A DNA stretch of 12,986 nucleotides, taken from contig JASFUX010000081.1 of assembly GCA_050050115.1 (NCBI GenBank), positions 1-12,986 on the forward strand, given 5' to 3'. The position numbers were made by a program, and so were the translations under genes. Source of the stretch: JASFUX01 sp050050115. GTDB taxonomy: Bacteria; Pseudomonadota; Alphaproteobacteria; Caulobacterales; Maricaulaceae. The notes beneath the pieces are model-generated. The model saw only the letters and a list, made by a program, of their open reading frames with translations, had not been told where the DNA came from and made no database searches. Positions 6,320-12,580 of this stretch are shown piece after piece (position 1 is the first letter of the stretch; every line of letters starts with the position of its first letter).

Positions 6320-7144
6320 CTAGTGCTTCACGCCGCGCCACAGCGCCTTGTAGGAGAACCACAGCAAGATCGTCAGGATGCTGAGGTATCCGATGACGAT
6401 GAACCCGAGACGCTTGCGCGCTTCGGCGTGCGGTTCGGCGGCCCAGGTCAGGAACTCGACCACGTCCTCGGCCATCTGCTCGGTCGTCGCTTCGGTGCCG
6501 TCCTCATAGAAGACCCGGTCGGGCGGCAGCGGCGGCGCCATGGCGATCTGTCCGCCGGAGAACCATGGATTGTAGTGCAGGCCGGCCATCATCTCGACGT
6601 CCTCGGGCGGATCGAGATAGCCGGTCAGCAGCGAGCGGACGTAATCCGGCCCGTGCGCGCGCGCCTTGGTGATGAGCGAGAGGTCGGGCGGCAGCGCACC
6701 GCCATTCGCCAGCCGCGCGGCCGGCTCGTTCGGGAACGGCGAGGGGAACGTATCGGCCGGAATGCCCGGACGGTCGAACATCAACCCGGAATCGTCCGGT
6801 CCGTCGGAGATCTGGAACTCGGCGGCGAGCGCGCGGATCACCGGGTTCTCGTTCGGGTTGGGATAGTGCTCGTCGAAGAACGGCCCGCCCTCTTGCCCGA
6901 GGTTGCGGAACGAGAGGTACTTCATCGAATGGCAGTCGGCGCACACTTCGCGATAGACCTGATAGCCGCGCTGCAGCGCGGCGCGGTCGAAGGCGCCGAA
7001 CGGACCTGCGAAGTGCCAGTGGTGATGCTCGGGCGCCATGGCGTCCTCGGCCGCTTGAGCGGCCGTCCAGAGCGCGAGCCCGGCGCCGAGTGCGGCCCCA
7101 GAAGTTCCGAGTACGGCGAGAATGCGTTTCATGGTGCGCTCCAT
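6320..7144 (-). CDS. petC: Cytochrome c1 of the bc1 complex
   Basis: This membrane-anchored c-type cytochrome takes electrons from the Rieske protein and passes them to a periplasmic or membrane cytochrome c. It starts with a Sec signal peptide (MKR, then an Ala/Leu/Gly core, ending near AAQA). The haem-binding CADCH is C68-C71-H72, and M202 in GQIAMAPPLPP is the expected axial ligand. A C-terminal anchor runs from about FIVIGYLSILTILLWF, followed by positive residues on the cytoplasmic side. At 274 residues it is a free-standing c1, not a cytochrome b/c1 fusion. Two starts are possible: ATG at 7144 (GGAG upstream within the petB end) and ATG at 7132, also with GGAG in range; the second gives the tidier MKR signal peptide. 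It is the last gene of petABC, 4 bases after petB. Confidence 0.97.
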   Translation of the reverse strand: MERTMKRILAVLGTSGAALGAGLALWTAAQAAEDAMAPEHHHWHFAGPFGAFDRAALQRGYQVYREVCADCHSMKYLSFRNLGQEGGPFFDEHYPNPNENPVIRALAAEFQISDGPDDSGLMFDRPGIPADTFPSPFPNEPAARLANGGALPPDLSLITKARAHGPDYVRSLLTGYLDPPEDVEMMAGLHYNPWFSGGQIAMAPPLPPDRVFYEDGTEATTEQMAEDVVEFLTWAAEPHAEARKRLGFIVIGYLSILTILLWFSYKALWRGVKH

Positions 7145-7148
7145 CGCC

Positions 7149-8441
7149 CTACTCCGCCGGCTGGGTCGCTGCGCCGTCCTTGCCCAGGACGGCGGTATCG
7201 ATCGAGGCGGGCCGCGGCTTGGGCGTTTCGATAAGCCCGAGGAGCGGCAGGATGATCAGGAAGAAGGCGAAGTAATAGGCCGTGCAGATCCGCGCCAGCA
7301 TCACGAAGCCGAAGCCGACCGGCTCGCCTTCCTCGTTGACGCCGGTCTGGAACACCAGCGCGTCGGGGCTGTTCGCGCCGCACCAGCCCAGCAGCAGGCA
7401 GACGATCACAAACAGGACGAAGAACTGCTGCGCGATCGGACGGTAGCGCATCGAGCGCACCGACGAGCGGTCGAGCCAAGGCAGGATGAACAGCACGCCG
7501 ATCGATCCGAACATCAAGATGACGCCGCCGAGCTTGTCGGGAACCGCGCGCAAGATCGCGTAGAACGGCAGATAGTACCATTCAGGCACGATGTGCGGCG
7601 GTGTCTTGAGCGGATCGGCTTCGATGTAGTTGTCCGAGTGGCCCAGCGCGTCGGGCTGGAAGAACACGAACACCGCGAAGAGCACCATGAAGACGCCGAT
7701 CGCGAAGGCGTCCTTGACCGTATAGTAGGGGTGGAACGGCAGCGTATCGGCGTTGGTCTTCACCGAGATGCCGGTCGGGTTGTTGTTGCCGACCACGTGC
7801 AGCGCCCAGACGTGCAGAGCGACCACCGCAAAAATCACGAACGGCAGCACGAAGTGCAGCGAGTAGAAGCGATTGAGCGTCGGGTTGTCGACCGCGAAGC
7901 CGCCCCACACCCAGTTGGTCAAAAGCCCCGAACCGCCGTCAAACGCGCTGACGAAGTTGGTGATGACGGTCGCGCCCCAGAACGACATCTGCCCCCAAGG
8001 CAGCACGTAGCCCAGAAAGCCCGTCGCCATCATCAGAAGATAGATGACCACGCCGAGGATCCACAGCACCTCGCGCGGCCCCTTGTAAGAGCCGTAGTAG
8101 AGCCCGCGGAACATGTGGATGTAGACCGCGATGAAGAACATCGAGGCGCCGACCGAGTGGATGTTCTGCAAGAGCCAGCCGAACGGCACGTCGCGATCGA
8201 TCCGCTGCACGCTGTCGAAGGCGTAGTCGACGTGCGGCACATAGTGCATCGCCAGGACGATCCCGGTGATGATCTGCACCATCAGACAGAGCGACAGGAT
8301 GCCGCCGAAGGTCCACCAGTAGTTCAGGTTCCGCGGCGTCGGAAACGTCAGGACCTCCGACTGCAAGCGCAAGATCGGCAGGCGCGCGTCAAGCCACTTC
8401 GTGAACGCTGTCTTCGGCTCGTAGGTTGAGGGTCCGCTCAT
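7149..8441 (-). CDS. petB: Cytochrome b of the bc1 complex
   Basis: This 430-residue multi-spanning inner-membrane subunit carries haems bL and bH and both quinone sites. The four haem histidines are H95 and H109 (NIHSVGAS, VYIHMFRG) and H196 and H210 (SLHFVLPF, ALHVWALH), each pair separated by 13 residues as in true cytochrome b rather than b6. The quinol-oxidation motif PEWY is at 286-289. The protein is full length, including the C-terminal helices that b6 proteins lack, so it is not split into b and subunit IV. An AAGGA Shine-Dalgarno lies about 10 bases upstream of the ATG. It sits between petA (35-base gap) and petC (4-base gap), in the standard order. Confidence 0.98.
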   Translation of the reverse strand: MSGPSTYEPKTAFTKWLDARLPILRLQSEVLTFPTPRNLNYWWTFGGILSLCLMVQIITGIVLAMHYVPHVDYAFDSVQRIDRDVPFGWLLQNIHSVGASMFFIAVYIHMFRGLYYGSYKGPREVLWILGVVIYLLMMATGFLGYVLPWGQMSFWGATVITNFVSAFDGGSGLLTNWVWGGFAVDNPTLNRFYSLHFVLPFVIFAVVALHVWALHVVGNNNPTGISVKTNADTLPFHPYYTVKDAFAIGVFMVLFAVFVFFQPDALGHSDNYIEADPLKTPPHIVPEWYYLPFYAILRAVPDKLGGVILMFGSIGVLFILPWLDRSSVRSMRYRPIAQQFFVLFVIVCLLLGWCGANSPDALVFQTGVNEEGEPVGFGFVMLARICTAYYFAFFLIILPLLGLIETPKPRPASIDTAVLGKDGAATQPAE

Positions 8442-8476
8442 GCCGGCGAGATCCTTCTATGCGGGAACGGCTTTGA

Positions 8477-9031
8477 TCAGCCGATACGAATGACGGTGTC
8501 GGAGAGGTACTGGTATTCCGGAACCTCGAGGTTCTTCGGCGCGGGGCCTTTGCGGATGCGGCCGGCGCCGTCGTAGTGCGACCCGTGGCAGGGGCAGAAC
8601 CAGCCGCCGAAGTCGCCGCTGCCGTCGCCCAAGGGCACGCAGCCGAAGTGGGTGCAGACGCCGACCATGACGAGATACTGCGGTTTCAGATTCCCATCGG
8701 GGCCGGGAACCAGGCGCGCATCATCGGTCTGGGGGTCTTTGAGCGCGCTCAATGGCACTTCTTCGGCCCGCGCGATGTCGGCCGGCGTGCGGTGGCGGAT
8801 GAACACGGGCTTGCCGCGCCACTTCACCGTGATCTCGCCGCCTTCGGGAACCTGGCTGATGTCGACGTCGATCGAGGCCAAAGCCAGCGTATCGGCCGCA
8901 GGCGACCACTGACCGCCGACCATCCAGGCGACCCCGCCCGCGCCGACCGCGGCGAAGGCGCCGGTGGCGATATAGATGAAGTCGCGTCGGGACGGTTCTT
9001 CGAGGGGGGTGTCGAGCGTTGCGTCGGTCAC
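8477..9031 (-). CDS. petA: Ubiquinol-cytochrome c reductase Rieske iron-sulfur subunit
   Basis: This 184-residue subunit accepts an electron from ubiquinol and carries it to cytochrome c1 by movement of its head domain. The 2Fe-2S ligands are C126 and H128 (CTHFGC) and C146 and H149 (CPCHGSHYD), with C131 and C148 placed for the stabilising disulfide and S151 at the usual potential-tuning position. The N-terminus shows a twin-arginine-like SRRDF (14-18) followed by a single membrane anchor at about 18-38, as expected for Tat-exported, anchor-retained Rieske proteins. The start codon is GTG (9031-9029), with AAGGAG about 10 bases upstream; no in-frame ATG would keep the Tat motif. It is the first gene of petABC. 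A small hairpin (CGGCT 8468-8472 with AGCCG 8479-8483) spans its stop codon. Confidence 0.97.
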   Translation of the reverse strand: MTDATLDTPLEEPSRRDFIYIATGAFAAVGAGGVAWMVGGQWSPAADTLALASIDVDISQVPEGGEITVKWRGKPVFIRHRTPADIARAEEVPLSALKDPQTDDARLVPGPDGNLKPQYLVMVGVCTHFGCVPLGDGSGDFGGWFCPCHGSHYDGAGRIRKGPAPKNLEVPEYQYLSDTVIRIG

Positions 9032-9253
9032 TCTTGATCCGCTCCTTAGTCGACGTCGTTCCAGGTCGACTTCTGTTCTAGCCGGCTGCGCGGACCCTCC
9101 GTAGTCGGGGCCTTTCGCGCGGCGAATTTCTAAGCGTTCCTACGTCGGTCCGCAGCAGTCCGGCGTGCGGCTGATGGCCGCGCCCGCGCTTGAAATGGCG
9201 CGCTTTTCTGCGCTGATTCGAGCCCCGCTTTAGCCGCAACGCGCCCGAGTAGA
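9032..9253. promoter_or_regulatory. Divergent petA / trmL intergenic region
   Basis: These 222 bases must hold the petABC promoter (minus strand) and probably the trmL promoter (plus strand). Close to petA is an inverted repeat AGTCGAC 9048-9054 / GTCGACT 9065-9071 with a 10-base spacer, overlapping the palindrome CGACGTCG 9051-9058; it could be an operator or a leader hairpin. For trmL, TTGAAA at 9191-9196 with CTGATT 17 bases on is a weak promoter candidate. I saw no FNR-type TTGAT-N4-ATCAA site. The presence of promoters follows from orientation; exact positions are uncertain. Confidence 0.4.
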
Positions 9254-9742
9254 ATGCGTCTTTGCCTTTTTCAACCGGACATTCCCCAGAATCTTGGCGC
9301 GAGCATCCGCCTGGCGGCCTGTTTCGACACGCCGCTGGAGGTCATCGAGCCCTGCGGCTTCCCCTTGACCGACAAGGCCGTCGGCCGCGCCGCACTCGAT
9401 TACGACGCGCGCGCCAATGTGACGCGGCACGCCAGCTGGGCGGCGTTCCTGAAGAGCCCGGCTCGCGCGGAAGGCCGGCTGGTGCTGTTCTCGACCGCCG
9501 CTGAGACGTCCCATCTCGACTTCGCCTTTACGCCCGGCGACCTGCTGTTGTTCGGCCGCGAGAGCGCCGGCGTTCCGGACGAGGTTCGCGCCGCGGCTGA
9601 CGCGGCGGTGGTCATCCCGCTGGCGAAAGGCGCGCGATCGCTCAACGTAGCGACGGCGGCGGCGATCGGCCTCGGCGAAGCGCGGCGGCAGGTCGCAATT
9701 GCTTCGCCGGGGTCGCAGGCGTTTGCTGGCGATCAAACTTGA
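9254..9742 (+). CDS. trmL: tRNA (cytidine(34)-2'-O)-methyltransferase
   Basis: This 162-residue SPOUT-class (SpoU family) methyltransferase uses S-adenosylmethionine to 2'-O-methylate the wobble nucleotide of leucine tRNAs. The trefoil-knot motifs are all present: FQPDIPQNLGASIRLAA at about 6-22 (motif 1), LLFGRESAGVPDEV at 98-111 (motif 2) and IPLAKGARSLNVATAAAI at 121-138 (motif 3). Length is close to the minimal TrmL type, with a slightly longer C-terminal tail and no added RNA-binding domain. Many homologues have N-T-G in motif 1 where this one has N-L-G. The ATG at 9254 gives the usual MRL start, although its Shine-Dalgarno is weak. hemF follows after 27 bases and is probably co-transcribed; trmL is divergent from petABC. 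Confidence 0.92.
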   Translation: MRLCLFQPDIPQNLGASIRLAACFDTPLEVIEPCGFPLTDKAVGRAALDYDARANVTRHASWAAFLKSPARAEGRLVLFSTAAETSHLDFAFTPGDLLLFGRESAGVPDEVRAAADAAVVIPLAKGARSLNVATAAAIGLGEARRQVAIASPGSQAFAGDQT

Positions 9743-9769
9743 GATCAACGCTCATAGGGAGGCCGACCG

Positions 9770-10654
9770 ATGAGCGAGAACGCCGAACTTGAAACCCGAA
9801 AAGCCCGCGCCTCGGCGCTGTTCGACTCGCTGCGCGACCGCTTCTGCGCCGCGCTTGAAGCGCTCGAGGATGAAGCCGGCCCGCCGCTCTACGACGGCCC
9901 CGCCGGACGCTTCGAGCGCAAGCCCTGGAGCCGCGGCGACGGAAGCAAGGACCAAGGCGGGGGCGTCGGCTCGATCCTGAAAGGCCGGCTCTTTGAGAAG
10001 GCCGGCGTGCACGTCTCGGCCGTGCACGGCGAGTTCTCCCAGGAGTTCCGCGGGCATATTCCGGGCGCCGAGAGCGACCCGCGATTCTGGGCCGGCGGCA
10101 TTTCGCTGATCGTTCATCCGCGCAATCCGCGCGTGCCGGCCGTGCACATGAACACGCGGATGATCGTCACGACGAAGACCTGGTTCGGCGGCGGCTCGGA
10201 CCTGACGCCCGTGCTCGAATACCAGCGCGATCCCGACTTCGAGGACGCGCGCGACTTCCACGCCGCCCTCAAGGCCGCCTGCGACGCGCACGGCCCGGAC
10301 CTCTATGCGCAGTACAAGGAGTGGTGCGACCGCTACTTCTATCTGGCGCACCGGAACGAGCCGCGCGGGATCGGCGGTATTTTCTTCGACGACCTCGCAA
10401 GCGGCGACTGGGAGGCGGATTTCGCTTTCGCCAAGGCGGCCGGCGAGGCGTTCGTCGACATCTACCCCAAGATCGCCGCGCGCCGGATGGTCGAGAGCTG
10501 GTCGGACGCCGAGCGTGAGGAGCAGCTCGTCCGCCGCGGCCGCTACGTCGAGTTCAACCTGCTTTACGACCGCGGCACGACGTTCGGGCTCAAGACCGGC
10601 GGCAACGTGGAGACGATCCTCTCCTCCATGCCCCCGGTGGTGAAGTGGCCGTAA
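9770..10654 (+). CDS. hemF: Oxygen-dependent coproporphyrinogen III oxidase
   Basis: This 294-residue enzyme decarboxylates coproporphyrinogen III to protoporphyrinogen IX using O2 in haem synthesis, without a metal or flavin cofactor. Family signatures are clear: VHGEFSQEF at 85-93, VHMNTRMI at 125-132, WFGGGSDLTP at 138-147, HRNEPRGIGGIFFDD at 194-208 and RRGRYVEFNLLYDRGTTFGL at 255-274. A GGGAGG Shine-Dalgarno precedes the ATG. The protein ends right after SSMPPVVKWP, roughly 25 residues short of the E. coli HemF tail; I believe this short end is common in alphaproteobacteria, so I do not call it truncated. It is downstream of trmL and close to petABC, linking haem supply to the haem-rich bc1 complex. 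The 162-base gap that follows suggests the operon ends here. Confidence 0.96.
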   Translation: MSENAELETRKARASALFDSLRDRFCAALEALEDEAGPPLYDGPAGRFERKPWSRGDGSKDQGGGVGSILKGRLFEKAGVHVSAVHGEFSQEFRGHIPGAESDPRFWAGGISLIVHPRNPRVPAVHMNTRMIVTTKTWFGGGSDLTPVLEYQRDPDFEDARDFHAALKAACDAHGPDLYAQYKEWCDRYFYLAHRNEPRGIGGIFFDDLASGDWEADFAFAKAAGEAFVDIYPKIAARRMVESWSDAEREEQLVRRGRYVEFNLLYDRGTTFGLKTGGNVETILSSMPPVVKWP

Positions 10655-10743
10655 GGGCCTGAAACCGTGACGGCGCCGGCGCTCGCCGCCGCGCTTTCTG
10701 CGACCGTCTCTCAACTGCGACGGTGCGTCGCGGCCGGCCGGCT

Positions 10744-10758
10744 GCAACGCACAGTTGC
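10744..10758. promoter_or_regulatory. Candidate operator palindrome upstream of the XRE regulator
   Basis: GCAAC 10744-10748 and GTTGC 10754-10758 form a perfect inverted repeat with a 5-base spacer, 58 bases upstream of the regulator ATG. XRE-type dimers commonly bind short palindromes of about this size and repress their own gene. A second copy of the inner part, CAACTG at 10712-10717, can pair with CAGTTG at 10752-10757. The symmetry is seen directly; binding is inferred from position. Confidence 0.35.
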
Positions 10759-10816
10759 TATGTGAACGGCGATCAAAGTAGAGCCGCGCGCTTGAAGCAG
10801 CCAGGAGGGCCCCGCC

Positions 10817-11440
10817 ATGGCGGACCCAAACACCGACTGGCCGACGCTTCTCCGTGAGTTCCGCGCATCAAACGGTTTGAAGCAAGCTGCAGCCGCCGAT
10901 CACCTCGGCGTCAGCCAGGCCACTATCTCGCGGTGGGAACGCGGCGAGATCGAACCCACGACGGCGATCCGCAACCGGATCTTCAAGGCGTTGCGGCGGG
11001 CGCGCGCGCCGCTGTCCACCCAAAACTGGGTGCGCACCTTCCGCCGCCTGCCCTGCCCCGGCACCGTGACGTCGCGGGACAATCGCCTGCTCGCCAGCAC
11101 CGGCGTCGTCGGTGCGATGGTCGGCGTGGCGCGCGAGGCGATCGAAGGATTGCAGACGGACGAAGTATTCCGCGGCGACATTGTCGAAAACCGCGCCCGC
11201 GTGCGCGAAGCGGGCATGTTCGCCGGCGAGGTCGCGAGCATGGAGGCGTGCCTCGCGCTCGAGTTCAATCCTGAAGTCCGCCGCAACGTACGTCTCAACC
11301 TTCATGTCATCGGCTGGCCGCACTTCAGCGACGACGGACAGATCCTGCTCGTCTGCCAGGGCGCGGTCGTCACTGACGAGCGCGCGCGCGAGGTGCGCGA
11401 ACGGCTCGGCGGCCTTTCCCGCTTCGACCTTGCGGCCTGA
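10817..11440 (+). CDS. XRE-family helix-turn-helix regulator with unassigned C-terminal domain
   Basis: This 207-residue protein has an N-terminal Cro/CI-type DNA-binding domain at about 9-62; the helix-turn-helix is KQAAAADHLGVSQATISRWERG (22-43), with the recognition helix around SQATISRWE. A basic linker (KALRRARAPL) leads to a roughly 130-residue C-terminal domain (about 75-207) that I cannot assign. It contains DIVENRARVREAGMFAGE (121-138) and an extended segment with RLNLHVIGWPHF (159-170), and might be a PAS-like sensory fold, but this is weak. No LexA-type protease residues or membrane segments are seen. A GGAGGG Shine-Dalgarno precedes the ATG, and a candidate operator palindrome lies upstream. 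The stop is 5 bases from that of the convergent SpoIIAA-like gene. Ligand and targets are unknown. Confidence 0.85.
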   Translation: MADPNTDWPTLLREFRASNGLKQAAAADHLGVSQATISRWERGEIEPTTAIRNRIFKALRRARAPLSTQNWVRTFRRLPCPGTVTSRDNRLLASTGVVGAMVGVAREAIEGLQTDEVFRGDIVENRARVREAGMFAGEVASMEACLALEFNPEVRRNVRLNLHVIGWPHFSDDGQILLVCQGAVVTDERAREVRERLGGLSRFDLAA

Positions 11441-11445
11441 TCGTT

Positions 11446-11835
11446 CTAGACCGCCGCGGCGCCGGGCGCGGCGTCGAACAGCCAGGCGAGCGCCTCGTCG
11501 CGGTTCTTGAACACCGCCACGCGGACGCCCTCGTTGAACAGCACCGACATGATCATCATCGTGATGTTCAGCTTCTCGTTGAGCACGGCGGCCGTTTTGA
11601 CCCGCCTGAGCTTATGCACGATCGGCCGCGCCTGATCGGTGAAGGCGAACAGCTCGTCGAGTTCGATGTCCTCGTGCATCTCCGAGAAGTCGAGCAGCAT
11701 CTTGTCGACGTCGTACTGATCCACGCTGGCGATCTGGCGGCTGAGCGCCTCCGGCGTGGACTCTTCACCATTGAGACTGACGACTTCGATCTTGAGCAGC
11801 GATTGGTTTTCTTGGTGCTTTATCCGCACGTTCAT
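11446..11835 (-). CDS. SpoIIAA/STAS-like protein (DUF3478 type)
   Basis: This 129-residue protein resembles the SpoIIAA-like/DUF3478 group of STAS-related folds. Visible elements are an opening strand LLKIEVVSLNG (13-23), the core strand KMLLDFSEM (45-53), the segment ELFAFTDQARPIVHKLRRVK (61-80), the strand TAAVLNE (81-87), and the closing MSVLFNEGVRVAVFKNRDEALAWL (96-119), where EALAWL is typical of the family end. It lacks the phosphorylatable DS of anti-sigma antagonists, so partner-switching is not implied; the function is unknown. I chose the ATG at 11835 (GAAAG just upstream). The frame stays open to a TTG at 11916, adding 27 residues with an Asn-rich run and no Shine-Dalgarno. The upstream 80 bases are AT-rich for this window and probably contain the promoter. 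Confidence 0.7.
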   Translation of the reverse strand: MNVRIKHQENQSLLKIEVVSLNGEESTPEALSRQIASVDQYDVDKMLLDFSEMHEDIELDELFAFTDQARPIVHKLRRVKTAAVLNEKLNITMMIMSVLFNEGVRVAVFKNRDEALAWLFDAAPGAAAV

Positions 11836-12004
11836 CTTTCGACCGTTGTTATTGTTTTTGACGTCACTCGCGAAATAGGCGCTGCCGCCCCACTTTTCAC
11901 CCTGCGGTGTATGCAAAAATATTCAGCGCGCCGCGGTTGTCGGGCGCCCCGGTCGAACCCAGCCGAAATGCCGGGCCGGCCTTGCCTCAAACGGCGGCGC
12001 TTGA

Positions 12005-12580
12005 TTGGCTCGGCGGGTGTTCGAGCTTGTCCTCGCCAACCTCGTCGGCCTCGCCGGCTTCATCGTCCTCGCGATCGCGCCGCTGACCGCGACGCGGGCG
12101 CGGTTTTTGGCGCTCGATGTCGCCGGGCTGGTTCCGGTGGCGATCCACTATGTGCTGCTCGGCTCGCCCGCCGGGGCGGCGTTCTGCGTGCTCTACATCG
12201 TGATGGACCTGATCGGCTTTTTCACCGCCGGCGGGCCGCGCGCGCGAACGCTCTACTGGCTGGTCTATCCCGCCGCCGCCGTGATCCTGGCGCTCGGCTG
12301 GAGCGGCTGGGGCGACCTGCTCGCGACGGCGGGAACGATGCTCGCCGCCGCCGCGCGCCAGCAGACCCATCTGCCGCGGCTTAAGCTCCTTGTGTTCGCC
12401 AGCGCGCTCGGCTGGGGCGCCTTCGGCGCTTTGACGCTGTCGTGGAGCCAGGTCGCTTTTTCGACCGTCTACGCCATATCCGCTCTCATCGGCGCGCGGC
12501 GGGATTCTCTGGCGATGAAAGTCGCCCTCGGCGCGCCGGAGCTCGCAGGCGACGGAGAGGCGGAACAGCCGAAAGGCTAA
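12005..12580 (+). CDS. Small multi-spanning membrane protein, YgjV-like
   Basis: This protein of up to 191 residues has six or seven hydrophobic segments, roughly at 5-27, 34-53, 56-75, 81-102, 104-118, 128-145 and 149-163. The order of segments, with LVGLAGFIVLAIAP first and IHYVLLGSPAGAAFCVLYIVMDLIGFF across the second and third, resembles the YgjV inner-membrane family, whose function is unknown. The start is uncertain: there is no suitable ATG, so it is TTG at 12005 or GTG at 12017, neither with a strong Shine-Dalgarno. The C-terminal ~25 residues are polar and should be cytoplasmic. Its stop TAA (12578-12580) overlaps the stop of the convergent CCA-enzyme gene at 12577-12579, so the two genes share four bases. 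It is a real gene on hydrophobicity grounds; the family call is tentative. Confidence 0.7.
   Translation: MARRVFELVLANLVGLAGFIVLAIAPLTATRARFLALDVAGLVPVAIHYVLLGSPAGAAFCVLYIVMDLIGFFTAGGPRARTLYWLVYPAAAVILALGWSGWGDLLATAGTMLAAAARQQTHLPRLKLLVFASALGWGAFGALTLSWSQVAFSTVYAISALIGARRDSLAMKVALGAPELAGDGEAEQPKG

Noticed and set aside
6323..7234. A 303-codon plus-strand open frame opposite petC
   Set aside because: It is antisense to an intact cytochrome c1 gene, Arg/Gly/Val-rich, and has no domain signal.
7122..8429. A 435-codon plus-strand open frame opposite petB
   Set aside because: It mirrors cytochrome b almost exactly, has a low-complexity His/Arg/Asp/Gln-rich translation and no Shine-Dalgarno logic. 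It is a codon-bias shadow.
10666..10700. Possible rho-independent terminator after hemF
   Set aside because: The GGCG/CGCC runs give only a short stem with a 2-base loop or mismatches, and the following T-run is weak. This is no better than chance in this composition.
9752..10747. A 331-codon minus-strand open frame opposite hemF
   Set aside because: It covers hemF with an Arg/Ala/Val-rich translation and no motif.
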